Positions 49,899 through 59,051 of a stretch of 64,000 bases of DNA are shown in pieces. The stretch comes from Kribbella monticola. Its GTDB lineage: Bacteria > Actinomycetota > Actinomycetes > Propionibacteriales > Kribbellaceae. The first letter of the stretch is position 1, and each line of letters begins with the position of its first letter. The DNA lies in contig NZ_QFXK01000091.1 of assembly GCF_003261635.1 (NCBI RefSeq), positions 78,193-142,192 on the forward strand, given 5' to 3'. The notes under the pieces are model-generated. The model did no database searches, was not told where the DNA came from, and saw only the letters and a list, made by a program, of their open reading frames with translations. Position numbers and translations under genes: made by a program.

Positions 49899-50864
49899 GT
49901 GTCGATCACCTCACTGCCCTCGGCATCGACTGCCGCGGATCCCCCCGAAACCGTTGCCCTGCAGGATTCCGAGCTGACCGTGGTCGGCCGGCGGCATCCC
50001 TGGCGCTGGGCCGGTGTCGCCGTCGTCCTGGTCCTGCTCGCCATGTTCGTGCACGGCCTGATCACCAACCCTGGTTGGGAATGGCCGACGTTCTTCCAGT
50101 TCTTCACCACCAGAACGATCTTCTCCGCCTTGGGGGTGACGATCCGGCTGACCGTGTACGGCACGGTGCTCGGCTTCGCGCTCGGTGCCGTGATCGCCTC
50201 GATGCGGTTGTCCAGAAGCCCTTTCCTGCAAGTGGTTTCGTGGGGTTACATCTGGGCGTTCCGGTCGATCCCGCTGATCGTGCAGTTGCTCTTCTGGTTC
50301 AACCTCGCCTACCTGTACCAGGAGCTGAGTCTCGGCATCCCGTTCGGACCGGAGTTCGTGCACTTCAGCACGAACAACCTGTTCGGCCCGCTGGGCGCCG
50401 CAGTACTGGGTCTTGCTCTGCATCAGGCCGCGTACGCCGCCGAGATCATCCGTGGCGGCATCATCTCGGTGGACGCCGGACAGCTCGAAGCCGCTGCCGC
50501 GCTGGGGATTCCGAGGCTGCGGCAGTTCTTCCGGATCGTTCTGCCACAGGCGATGCGGTCGATCCTGCCCAATGCCGCGAACGAGGTGATCAGCCTGTTC
50601 AAGGGCACTTCGATCGTCTCGGTGATGGCGATCCCGGAGCTGTTCTACCAGGTACAGGTGATCTACGGCCGCAACAGCCGCGTCGTACCTCTGCTGATGG
50701 TGGCCACCGTCTGGTACATCGTGCTGACCACGCTGCTCTCGATCGCACAGTTCTATGTCGAGCGGTACTTCGCCCGCGGTACGACCCGTGAGTTGCCGCC
50801 GACACCCATCCAGCGCGTACGGCGTGGTTGGCGCGCGCTGCAGCTCAAGGCCCGGGCGGCGTGA
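49899..50864 (+). CDS. Amino-acid-type ABC transporter permease
   Basis: A 321-residue HisM/GlnP-family permease. About six membrane helices; the EAA loop reads QLEAAAALGIPRLRQFFRIVLPQAMR. The GTG at 49899 is chosen because GGGAGAA precedes it; a frame start at 49863 lies in the attenuator region. It forms the membrane channel with the ATPase that overlaps it (TGATG) and two lipoprotein receptors. In this sulfur context cystine, S-alkylcysteine or another sulfur amino acid is the likely cargo. Confidence 0.9.
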   Translation: MSITSLPSASTAADPPETVALQDSELTVVGRRHPWRWAGVAVVLVLLAMFVHGLITNPGWEWPTFFQFFTTRTIFSALGVTIRLTVYGTVLGFALGAVIASMRLSRSPFLQVVSWGYIWAFRSIPLIVQLLFWFNLAYLYQELSLGIPFGPEFVHFSTNNLFGPLGAAVLGLALHQAAYAAEIIRGGIISVDAGQLEAAAALGIPRLRQFFRIVLPQAMRSILPNAANEVISLFKGTSIVSVMAIPELFYQVQVIYGRNSRVVPLLMVATVWYIVLTTLLSIAQFYVERYFARGTTRELPPTPIQRVRRGWRALQLKARAA

Positions 50865-51628
50865 TGAGCAACGCGATGGTCTCGCTGCAAGGCGTACACA
50901 AGAGCTTCGGTGACCTCCAGGTGTTGAAGGGCGTGGATCTTGAGGTCCGGGCCGGCACGGTCACCGTGATCCTCGGTCCGTCCGGTTCCGGCAAGTCGAC
51001 GTTGCTGCGCTCGATCAACCATCTGGAGAAGGTGGACAAGGGCCTGATCCGGATCGACGGCCGGCTGGTCGGATACCGGCGGCGCGGCGACAAGCTGCAC
51101 GAGTTGCGCGAGCGCGAGATCCTCCAGCAGCGGTCGCAGGTCGGGTTCGTCTTCCAGAACTTCAATCTGTTCGGGCATCTGACCGCTCTGCAGAACGTCG
51201 TCGAAGCGCCGGTGTCGGCCCAGCGTCGCAAGCGATCCGCGGTCGAACCGTTCGCCTTGGAGTTGCTCGAGCGGGTCGGCGTCGGCGACAAGGCCCATGT
51301 CTATCCCCGGCAGCTGTCCGGTGGTCAGCAGCAGCGGGTCGCGATCGCCCGGGCGCTGGCGTTGCGTCCGAAGGTGCTGCTCTTCGACGAACCAACCAGC
51401 GCACTCGATCCGGAGCTCGTCGGTGAGGTCCTCGACGTGATCAAGGAACTCGCCCGGGCCGGCGACACGATGGTCGTGGTCACCCATGAGATCGGCTTTG
51501 CCCGCGAGGTCGCCGACACGGTCGTGTTCATGGACGACGGCCGGATCGTCGAGTCCGGCCCGCCTGCCGCAGTACTGGACAACCCCACCCACGAGCGCAC
51601 GCGCTCCTTCATCTCCAAGGTCCTCTGA
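50864..51628 (+). CDS. Amino-acid-type ABC transporter ATP-binding protein
   Basis: A 254-residue ATPase of the GlnQ/HisP/TcyN class. Walker A GPSGSGKST, Q-loop FVFQNFNLFGHLTALQNV, signature LSGGQQQRVAIARAL, Walker B LLFDEPTSALDPE, H-loop VVTHEIGFA. The ATG overlaps the permease stop; its own stop overlaps the first binding protein (TGATG). Energises import of the sulfur compound. Confidence 0.95.
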   Translation: MSNAMVSLQGVHKSFGDLQVLKGVDLEVRAGTVTVILGPSGSGKSTLLRSINHLEKVDKGLIRIDGRLVGYRRRGDKLHELREREILQQRSQVGFVFQNFNLFGHLTALQNVVEAPVSAQRRKRSAVEPFALELLERVGVGDKAHVYPRQLSGGQQQRVAIARALALRPKVLLFDEPTSALDPELVGEVLDVIKELARAGDTMVVVTHEIGFAREVADTVVFMDDGRIVESGPPAAVLDNPTHERTRSFISKVL

Positions 51629-52578
51629 TGCCTTCCGTACGCCGTACTCCCGTGCTCGCCGTCGTTCTCGCTGCCCTGCTGCTGGCCGGGTGTGGTGCCG
51701 AGCCGCCGCAGACCAGCGCGGAGCTCGGGGTGAACGCCTCGGCCTCGCAGGATCGCGTGGTGGCGGTCAAGAACGAGGCGGCCGCCGCGCTGCTTCCGGA
51801 GAAGATCCGGGCGCGCGGGACGCTGATCGTGGGCGCCGGGTTCGGCAGCGGGAACCCGCCATTGGGATTCATTGCCGATGACAACAAAACGCCGATCGGC
51901 ATCGAGGTCGACCTGGCGTACCTGGTCGCCGGGGCGCTCGGGCTGAAGCCGGAGATCCAGGTGACGAGCTGGGAGAACCTGTTCCTCGGGATCGACTCCG
52001 CGAAGTACGACGCCGGTTTCTCCAACATCACCGTGACGGAGAAGCGCAAGCAGAAGTACGACTTCGCGACCTACCGCAAGGACGACATCGCCTTCGAGGC
52101 GAAGAAGGGCTCGTCGTGGAAGGTCTCGTCCGGTAAGGATGTCGCCGGCAAGACGATCGCGGTCTCGTCCGGGACGAACCAGGAGAAGATCCTGGTCGAC
52201 TGGAACGAGGTGAACGTCGAAGCCGGGTTGCCGGCGGCAACGATCAGGTACTTCGCGAATCAGACCGACACGTATCTGGCGCTGACGTCGGGACGGATCG
52301 ACGCCTATCTCGGGCCGAACCCGTCGATCGCCTACCACGTGAAGACCAGCGGCCAGACCGAGACGGTCGGCAAGTTCTCCGGCGCCGGACCGACGCTGCA
52401 GGGGTTGATCGCGGCGACGACGAAGAAGGACGACGGGCTGGTCAAGGCCTATCAGGCGGCCATCAACGCGGTGATCGCGGATGGCTCCTACGCCAAGGTG
52501 CTCGCCCGCTGGAACGTCTCCAGCGAAGCGGTCCAGCGGTCCGAGATCAATCCACCCGGCCTCCCCCTCACGAGCTGA
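51628..52578 (+). CDS. Substrate-binding lipoprotein 1 (amino-acid type)
   Basis: A 316-residue SBP_bac_3 protein. Signal peptide with lipobox LLAGC (residues 18-22). The mature part has RGTLIVGAGFGSGNPPLGF, IGIEVDLAYLVAGALGLKP and VTSWENLFLGIDSAKYDAGF. It is tethered outside the membrane and hands substrate to the permease. It is a close paralogue of the next gene, sharing the LKPEIQ-TSWENLFLGID block. Confidence 0.92.
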   Translation: MPSVRRTPVLAVVLAALLLAGCGAEPPQTSAELGVNASASQDRVVAVKNEAAAALLPEKIRARGTLIVGAGFGSGNPPLGFIADDNKTPIGIEVDLAYLVAGALGLKPEIQVTSWENLFLGIDSAKYDAGFSNITVTEKRKQKYDFATYRKDDIAFEAKKGSSWKVSSGKDVAGKTIAVSSGTNQEKILVDWNEVNVEAGLPAATIRYFANQTDTYLALTSGRIDAYLGPNPSIAYHVKTSGQTETVGKFSGAGPTLQGLIAATTKKDDGLVKAYQAAINAVIADGSYAKVLARWNVSSEAVQRSEINPPGLPLTS

Positions 52579-52589
52579 AGGACACGCAG

Positions 52590-53558
52590 ATGAAGAAGAC
52601 AGTGCCGGCCCTCGCCAGCTTGGTGATCGGGCTGCTGGTGGTGAGTGGGTGCGCGGATCCGGTCGCGGAAGCACCTCGCGGTGGCGATGCGTCCGTTGTT
52701 TCGTTCGACACGTCGGCGGGGCAGCAGCACATCACGTCCGCCAAGGTGGACTCGATCGCGACCGAGTTGCCGGCCACGGTGCGGGCCAGCGGGAAGCTGG
52801 TGGTGGGGAGTGGATCCGCCGGCGGCGGGTTGCCGCCGTTGGCGTTCACGGCGGATGACAACAAGACGCCGATCGGGGTGGAGATCGACATCGCCTACCT
52901 GGTGGCCGGCGTACTGGGACTGAAGCCCGAGATTCAGACGACCAGCTGGGAGAACCTCTTCCTCGGGATCGACTCGGGGAAGTACCAGGTCGGCGTCTCC
53001 AACATCGGGGTGTCGGAACTCCGGAAGGAGAAGTACGACTTCGCGACGTACCGCCTCGGCCTGCACGCTTTCGAGGCCAAGAAGGGCTCCGGGCTGAAGG
53101 TCGGTGGTCCGGCCGACATCGCGGGGAAGACGATCGCGGTCGGTTCGGGCACCCTGCAGGAGGCGATCCTGCTCGACTGGAACAAGCAGAACCTCGCCGC
53201 CGGCCGCCCGGCCGCGACCCCGAAGTACTACCAGTCCGCGACCGACTACTACCTCGCCCTCGAATCCGGCCGGGTCGATCTGTACCTCGGCCCGAACCCG
53301 ACCGCGACCTATCACGTGGCGACCGCGGGCAAGACCGAGATCGTCGGCACGGTCTCGTCGAGCTATCCCGTCCAGGGGCTCGTCGGCGTGACGACCAAGA
53401 AGAACAACGGCTTGGTGAAGGCGCTCGCCGACGCGCTGAACGCGGCGATCGCCGACGGCAGCTACGCGAAGGTCCTGCAGAAATGGGGCCTGTCGGCCGA
53501 AGCGGTGCCGAAGTCGCTGGTGAATCCGCCCGGACTGCCCAAAGACAAGCAGAAGTGA
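52590..53558 (+). CDS. Substrate-binding lipoprotein 2 (amino-acid type)
   Basis: A 322-residue paralogue of the preceding gene. Lipobox VVSGC at residues 17-21; shared blocks GVEIDIAYLVAGVLGLKPEIQ, TTSWENLFLGIDSGKY and NPPGLPKDK at the end. Two receptors on one transporter, as in the Bacillus tcyJK arrangement, would widen or tune specificity. Twelve bases follow the first SBP stop; ribosome site AAGGA. Confidence 0.92.
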   Translation: MKKTVPALASLVIGLLVVSGCADPVAEAPRGGDASVVSFDTSAGQQHITSAKVDSIATELPATVRASGKLVVGSGSAGGGLPPLAFTADDNKTPIGVEIDIAYLVAGVLGLKPEIQTTSWENLFLGIDSGKYQVGVSNIGVSELRKEKYDFATYRLGLHAFEAKKGSGLKVGGPADIAGKTIAVGSGTLQEAILLDWNKQNLAAGRPAATPKYYQSATDYYLALESGRVDLYLGPNPTATYHVATAGKTEIVGTVSSSYPVQGLVGVTTKKNNGLVKALADALNAAIADGSYAKVLQKWGLSAEAVPKSLVNPPGLPKDKQK

Positions 53559-53573
53559 GAGGAGCAGCGACTG

Positions 53574-54635
53574 ATGGCAACCATCGCAACCATCTCCAGC
53601 AGCCCGTCCGACATCTCCCGCACTGACGCCGTGCTCTCGTACGTGACGAAACGACTGCTCAGCCACGGCCATCACGTGACGCCGATCGTACTGCGCGATC
53701 TCCCGGCCGAGCCGTTGCTGCGCGGCCGTGCGGACGACCCCGTCATCCAAACCGCGATCGACACCCTCGCCGCGGCCGACGCCGTGGTGGTGACGACACC
53801 TGTCTACAAAGCCGCGTACTCCGGTCTGCTCAAGGTCTTCCTCGACCTGCTTCCGCAGTACGCGTTGCGTGGCAAGACGGTGTTGCCGTTGGCAACGGGC
53901 GGTACGCCGGCGCACGTACTGGTGATCGACTATGCCCTGCGCCCCGTCCTCACCAGTCTCGGCGCGGGCGCGATCGGTCAGGGCTGGTTCGTGCTGTCCT
54001 CGCATGTCCGCCTGTACGACGGCGGCGGGCTGCTGCTCGATCCGGCGGCTTCGGCGCCGCTCTACCAGGTCACCGAGGCATTCCTGTCGACCGTCGCCGG
54101 TCAGCCCTCGGTCTCGGTCTCGGTCGCGCCGGTAGAGACGGCGGCTTTGGAGATCGTCCGGGCGCGACCGGAGGACCCCGAAGCGGCGCCGCTGCTCGCC
54201 GATCTGGTCGTGGAATACAGCACTCGCTACGGCCGGACCAACGAGAACACCCTGCTCACCGAGGTCCCGCCGTCGGACTTCCATCGCGAGCGCGGTGGCG
54301 CCTTCGTCCTGCTCCGGCGCGACGGAGTAACCGTTGCCGGGGGCGCCATTCGCCGGTACGACGACGAGACGGCGGAGGTGAAGCGGATGTGGACCTCGCA
54401 TCTGCATCGTCGGCAGGGTCTCGGCCGCAAGGTGCTGGCCGAGCTCGAGCTGGCAGCAGCCGATCTGGGATACCGCAACCTCTACCTGACCACCGGACCG
54501 CGGCAACCCGAGGCGGCTGCGCTCTATTTGGCTGCCGGGTTCGAGCCACAGTTCGACCTCGAGGCCGATCCCGAGTCGATCGGGCCGCTGCCGTTCCGCA
54601 AGTCGGTCCCGGTGCGGCTGCAGGTGGCGTCATGA
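53574..54635 (+). CDS. SsuE-type NADPH:FMN reductase fused to GNAT acetyltransferase
   Basis: A 353-residue two-domain protein. Residues 1-~178 are an SsuE-like FMN reductase: TISSSPSDISRTDAVL, TTPVYKAAYSGLLKVFLDLLP, TGGTPAHVLVIDYALRPVLTSLGA. Residues ~190-345 are a GNAT with acetyl-CoA loop HRRQGLGRKVLAELE and TTGPRQPEAAALYLAAGFEP. One polypeptide would supply FMNH2 to the monooxygenases downstream and N-acetylate their amino-acid substrate. It overlaps the next gene by ATGA. Confidence 0.9.
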   Translation: MATIATISSSPSDISRTDAVLSYVTKRLLSHGHHVTPIVLRDLPAEPLLRGRADDPVIQTAIDTLAAADAVVVTTPVYKAAYSGLLKVFLDLLPQYALRGKTVLPLATGGTPAHVLVIDYALRPVLTSLGAGAIGQGWFVLSSHVRLYDGGGLLLDPAASAPLYQVTEAFLSTVAGQPSVSVSVAPVETAALEIVRARPEDPEAAPLLADLVVEYSTRYGRTNENTLLTEVPPSDFHRERGGAFVLLRRDGVTVAGGAIRRYDDETAEVKRMWTSHLHRRQGLGRKVLAELELAAADLGYRNLYLTTGPRQPEAAALYLAAGFEPQFDLEADPESIGPLPFRKSVPVRLQVAS

Positions 54636-55717
54636 GCCGGCGACTGATCACCGCGCTCGACATCGACGGTGCAGGCGGCCACCCCGCGGCGTGGCGAGGC
54701 TCCGAGATCGACCCGGCCGCGATTCTCTCCGGTGAGCTCGCGGTCCGCGCGGTCCAGCGGGCCGAGGCAGCAGGTGTTGACCTCGCGACCTTCGCCGACG
54801 CGCTCGAAGCGCCGGCCGACGTACCGGAGCGGGTCGGTGCCCGGCTGGACGCGATCGGGCTGGCCGCGCGGATTGCGCCGGTCACCGACCGGATCGGACT
54901 GGTTCCGACGCTGACCGTCACTCACACCGAGCCGTTCCATTTGCAGGCGTCGGTGGCGACGCTCGACCACATTTCTTCCGGCCGGGCAGGCTGGCTGGTC
55001 GACGTCTCGTCCTCGGAGGAAGCGGCCGCAGTGATCGGGCGACGCGAGCCGGCTCCGGCCGCTGAGACCTGGCGCGAGGCGCGGTATGTCGTGGATGTCA
55101 GTCGTCGGTTGTGGGACTCGTGGGAGGACGACGCGATCATCCGCGATGCGGCGACCGGACGGTTCGTGGATCGGGAGCGGATTCATTACGTCGATTTCGA
55201 GAGCCCGTCGTTCGCGATCAAGGGGCCGTCGATCGTGCCGAGGCCGCCGCAGGGACACCCGCTGACAGTTGTCCGGGTCGCCTCGGAGGAAGCGCTCCAG
55301 GCCGTTGGCGAAGCGGACGTGGTCCTGCTGCCGGGTACTGCGGACCTGGCCGACCGGCTGGCCGCAGTACGGGCTGCTGGGTCGAAGCCGCGCGTGCTGA
55401 TCTCCGTCAGTGTGCTGCTCGACGGAAACACGGCAAACGCTGTACGGCGTGCTGATGGCGCCGAGCAGCTGGATCACATCGGTGGCGTGGAACGGCTCGC
55501 CGATCTGATCGCCGAATGGTCGCAGGCCGGTGTGGACGGGATTCATCTGCGGCCGGCGTCGCTGGAGCTCGACGTACCGGTGATCGCGTCGAAGCTGCTT
55601 CCGCTGTTGCGGGAACGGCGGTTGGCCGGGCCGGCGGTTGGTCGGGCCGTGACGCTGCGGACGCGGCTGGGGCTGCGTCATCCGGCGAATCGCTATGCGG
55701 TGGGAGGACGGCAATGA
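54632..55717 (+). CDS. LLM-class flavin monooxygenase 1
   Basis: A 361-residue luciferase-like barrel with HLQASVATLDHISSGRAGWLVDVS and ETWREARYVVDVSRRLWDSWEDDAI. It lacks some flavin-loop residues and is more divergent than its neighbours; it may be a structural partner subunit. ATG 54632 overlaps the fusion-gene stop, and its stop overlaps the NtaA-like gene. Confidence 0.83.
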   Translation: MSRRLITALDIDGAGGHPAAWRGSEIDPAAILSGELAVRAVQRAEAAGVDLATFADALEAPADVPERVGARLDAIGLAARIAPVTDRIGLVPTLTVTHTEPFHLQASVATLDHISSGRAGWLVDVSSSEEAAAVIGRREPAPAAETWREARYVVDVSRRLWDSWEDDAIIRDAATGRFVDRERIHYVDFESPSFAIKGPSIVPRPPQGHPLTVVRVASEEALQAVGEADVVLLPGTADLADRLAAVRAAGSKPRVLISVSVLLDGNTANAVRRADGAEQLDHIGGVERLADLIAEWSQAGVDGIHLRPASLELDVPVIASKLLPLLRERRLAGPAVGRAVTLRTRLGLRHPANRYAVGGRQ

Positions 55718-57030
55718 CGAAGCAGATCCACCTTGCCGCGCACTTTCCGGGGGTCAACAACACCACGGTCTGGTCCGACCCGGAGTCGGGGTCGCAGATC
55801 GACTTCGCGTCGTTCCGGCACCTGGCGGAAACGGCCGAGCGGGGCACCTTCGACTTCTTCTTCCTGGCCGAGGGTCTGCGGCTGCGGGAGGTGAAGGGCC
55901 GCATCCACGACCTTGACGTCGTCGGGCGGCCGGAGTCCTTGACCGTGCTGAGCGCCCTCGCCGCGGTGACCACGCATCTCGGCCTCGCGGCGACGGTGAA
56001 CTCGACGTTCAACGAGCCGTACGAACTGGCGAAACGGCTGGCGACCTTGGACCACCTGTCCGGCGGACGGGCGGCCTGGAACGTCGTCACGTCCTGGGAC
56101 GCCTTCACCGGTGAGAACTTCCGCCGCGGCGGGTTCCTCGACAAGGCCGATCGGTACGTCCGTGCGCAGGAGTCACTCCGGATCGTGCGCAAGCTGTGGA
56201 ACTCGTGGACCGCCGACGATCTGGTCCTCGCCCAGCAGGCCGGGGTCTTCGCCCGTGAAGGCGCTGGGGCCTTCGCGGACGAAGGCCCGCACTTCGACGT
56301 ACGAGGGCGGTTCGGGCTGCCGCCTTCTCCACAAGGGCATCCGGTGGTGATCCAGGCCGGTGACAGCGACCAGGGGCGGGAGTTCGCGGCTGAGAGTGCT
56401 GAGGTGATCTTCAGCCGGCACGGATCGTTCGAGGCCGGGCAGACTTTCTACAAGGATGTGAAGGCCCGGCTCGCGCGGTACGGGCGGGCTGAAGAGTCGT
56501 TGAAGATCATGCCGGCGGTGACGGTGGTGGTTGCCGACAACGATGCCGAGGCCGAGGAGAAGGCCCGGCACATTCGGGAGCAGCAAGTTTCCGGGCCGAC
56601 GGCGATCGTGCTGGCCGAGTTGCTGTGGGGGCGCGATCTGTCGGCGTACGACCCGGACGGGCCGTTGCCGAGCGAGGATCCGGTCGTCGGTTCGGGTGTC
56701 ACGCAGGGGCGGGTCGGGTTCAACGATCCGGGGCCGATCGTGGCCGAGTGGCGGGCCCAGGCGGAGGCGAACGGATGGTCGCTGCGGGAGACCGTGATCA
56801 ACCAGCAGAACCGGCAAACGTTTGTCGGATCGGCCGCGACGGTCGCCGAGGCGATGAACCGGCATGTGCAGGAGGACGCGGCCGACGGCTTCGTGCTGGT
56901 GCCGCATCTGACACCGGGTGGGCTGGACCCCTTTGTGGATCAGGTGGTTCCGTTGTTGCGCGAGCGTGGAGTGTTCCGCTCGTCGTACGCGGGCACGACC
57001 CTGCGCGACCATCTCGGACTCACCCGATGA
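55714..57030 (+). CDS. NtaA/SnaA/DszA-type FMNH2-dependent monooxygenase (LLM 2)
   Basis: A 438-residue enzyme of the nitrilotriacetate/dibenzothiophene-sulfone family. Signatures: HFPGVNNTTVWSDPESGSQIDFASF, TLDHLSGGRAAWNVVTSWD, GRFGLPPSPQGHPVVIQAGDS. Members split C-N or C-S bonds using FMNH2 from a separate reductase; CmoJ of Bacillus, acting on N-acetyl S-alkylcysteines, is in this family. ATGA overlaps on both sides. Confidence 0.92.
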   Translation: MTKQIHLAAHFPGVNNTTVWSDPESGSQIDFASFRHLAETAERGTFDFFFLAEGLRLREVKGRIHDLDVVGRPESLTVLSALAAVTTHLGLAATVNSTFNEPYELAKRLATLDHLSGGRAAWNVVTSWDAFTGENFRRGGFLDKADRYVRAQESLRIVRKLWNSWTADDLVLAQQAGVFAREGAGAFADEGPHFDVRGRFGLPPSPQGHPVVIQAGDSDQGREFAAESAEVIFSRHGSFEAGQTFYKDVKARLARYGRAEESLKIMPAVTVVVADNDAEAEEKARHIREQQVSGPTAIVLAELLWGRDLSAYDPDGPLPSEDPVVGSGVTQGRVGFNDPGPIVAEWRAQAEANGWSLRETVINQQNRQTFVGSAATVAEAMNRHVQEDAADGFVLVPHLTPGGLDPFVDQVVPLLRERGVFRSSYAGTTLRDHLGLTR

Positions 57031-59051
57031 CCGCGGTGGTGCGTCCATTGGTTGCTGCAGGCAATGACCGGCAGGCCGGCCTGCCCCCAGATGAAGGCCT
57101 GCGGCCACTCGGATTCGACGACGTCGCGACGGTGGTGTTCGTCGGCGGAGGGCCGCGGACTGTGGGCTTGCTGGAGCGGTTCGCGGCCAGTGCTGACGAA
57201 TTGCTGGGCGGGCGTGAGGTGCGTATCCATGTGGTGGATCCGTATCCGGCCGGTGGTGGGCGGATCTGGCGCCGGGAGCAGTCGCGGTTGCTGTGGATGA
57301 ACTCGATGACCTCCGACGTCACGATCTTCACCGACGAGTCGGTCGACTGCGAGGGTCCGATCGTCGCCGGCCCCGACCTGGCGACCTGGGTCGCGGGCAT
57401 CGGAGCAACCCGCTTGGAGGAAGCCGGCCTGGAACCCTCGGGCCCGATGGACTTCCCACCGCGGTTGCTCCAGGCGGAATACCTCGCCTGGGCCTGGGAC
57501 CGCGTCGTCCAGTCCCTCCCTCCCTCGGTAACAGTCCAAACCCACCTCACCCGAGCTGTCGATCTCACCAGCATCCCTCCACCCAACGGCGGCCCTCGTC
57601 GCGGCAGCGGGGCCGTGGGTAGTCGGGTGGTGCTTGGGTCGGGGGAGGTGATTGATGCGGACCTTGTCGTGTTGGCGTTGGGGTATCTGGATCGGGAGCC
57701 GACGGTCGAGCAGGCTGCTTGGAGTGCGGCGGCGGCGGACGCTGGGCTGACGTACATCGGGCCGGGGTATACCGCCGACATCGAGCTGGGTGACCTGCAG
57801 GCGAAGGAAAACGTTGTCGTCCGTGGCTTCGGGCAGGCGTTCATCGACTTGATGGTGTTGCTCACCGAAGGCCGTGGCGGCTGGTACGACGAGTGTGGCG
57901 GACTGCTCAGCTACCACCCGTCCGGCAACGAACCGATCCTGTACGTCGGCTCCCGGCGCGGCGTGCCGTACCACGCAAAGCTCGGCTACACCGTCGCCGG
58001 AGCGACGCCGGTCCCCACGCGGTACCTGACCGCCGCGGCGCTGGACCGGCTGGGTCCCGGCGTGCTCGACTTCCAGACGCAAGTGCGGCCGTTGGTCGAG
58101 AAGGAGCTGACCTTCGCCCACTACCAGCAGTTGTTCACAGCCCATCCGGAGCGCACCCGCTGGAGCTGGGAGCGGTTCCTTTCCGTCCTCGACGGAAACT
58201 TTCCGCACGATCCGGAATTTGTTTCCGCGGTTTCCGCGGCGGTTCCTGCTGCCGAGGACCGCTTCGTGCCGGCCGAGGTGGACCGGCCTCTGGACGGGCA
58301 GGTCTTCGCAGATCACGGCCGCCTTGAGCGGACACTCGTCGAGCTGATCGAGACAGATCTGCTGCGCCGGGCCGACCCGCAGTACTCGCCAGATCTTGCC
58401 GTCTTCAATGCCCTGCTGAGTGTGTACAGCGTGCTCTCGGCAGCGATCACCGCCGGCCGGCTGTCCGACGAGGATCGGGTTCGGCACGTCGAGACAGAGT
58501 GGCACGGGTTCTTCTCGTTCGTGGCGAGCGGGCCGCCGCCGCGCCGGCTCGAGGAACTGCTTGCTCTGCATCGCGCCGGGATCGTGCACTTCGCCGGCCC
58601 GGACCTAACGGTTGCCCTCAGCAAGGATCGCTTCGTCGCCACGAGTCCCGCGGTACCGGGCGTCGAGATCGAGGCCAGAGCCTTCGTCGAAGCACGGTTG
58701 CCGCGACCCGACGTCCTGGCTGCCACGGATCCGTTGGTTCGCGGGCTGTTGAGGTCGGGGCTGTTGGCCGCCGATCAGCTGATCGCCGCGGACGGCACCA
58801 GCCTCGGCGGTGGGCAGCTCAAGGCCGATGCGTCGTGCCGGGCGATCACAGCCGACGGCTCGGTCCACCCGACGCTGTTCCTGCTCGGTCCTTCGGTCTC
58901 GGGCTCGGCCGGCTCATCGGGCTTCTCCCGGCCGTACTTCAACGGCCCGGGCTTCCGTCAGAACGACGCGGTTGCCCGGCAACTCCTCCGCCAACTCGAC
59001 GTCTCCTCGGCGACGTCTGCGCAGAAAGCAGGTCATCGTCATGCCAGTTGA
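57027..59051 (+). CDS. Large FAD/NAD(P)-binding protein
   Basis: A 674-residue protein of the FAD-NAD(P)-binding (NAD_binding_9-like) family. Dinucleotide motif TVVFVGGGPRTVGLLERFAA at ~35-55, second block IDADLVVLALGYLD at ~220, and a long C-terminal part (~330-674). It resembles L-lysine/ornithine N-monooxygenase-like or HcgC-type oxidoreductases often found with sulfur and LLM genes. The reaction is unknown. It overlaps both neighbours, so it belongs to the pathway. Confidence 0.82.
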   Translation: MTAVVRPLVAAGNDRQAGLPPDEGLRPLGFDDVATVVFVGGGPRTVGLLERFAASADELLGGREVRIHVVDPYPAGGGRIWRREQSRLLWMNSMTSDVTIFTDESVDCEGPIVAGPDLATWVAGIGATRLEEAGLEPSGPMDFPPRLLQAEYLAWAWDRVVQSLPPSVTVQTHLTRAVDLTSIPPPNGGPRRGSGAVGSRVVLGSGEVIDADLVVLALGYLDREPTVEQAAWSAAAADAGLTYIGPGYTADIELGDLQAKENVVVRGFGQAFIDLMVLLTEGRGGWYDECGGLLSYHPSGNEPILYVGSRRGVPYHAKLGYTVAGATPVPTRYLTAAALDRLGPGVLDFQTQVRPLVEKELTFAHYQQLFTAHPERTRWSWERFLSVLDGNFPHDPEFVSAVSAAVPAAEDRFVPAEVDRPLDGQVFADHGRLERTLVELIETDLLRRADPQYSPDLAVFNALLSVYSVLSAAITAGRLSDEDRVRHVETEWHGFFSFVASGPPPRRLEELLALHRAGIVHFAGPDLTVALSKDRFVATSPAVPGVEIEARAFVEARLPRPDVLAATDPLVRGLLRSGLLAADQLIAADGTSLGGGQLKADASCRAITADGSVHPTLFLLGPSVSGSAGSSGFSRPYFNGPGFRQNDAVARQLLRQLDVSSATSAQKAGHRHAS

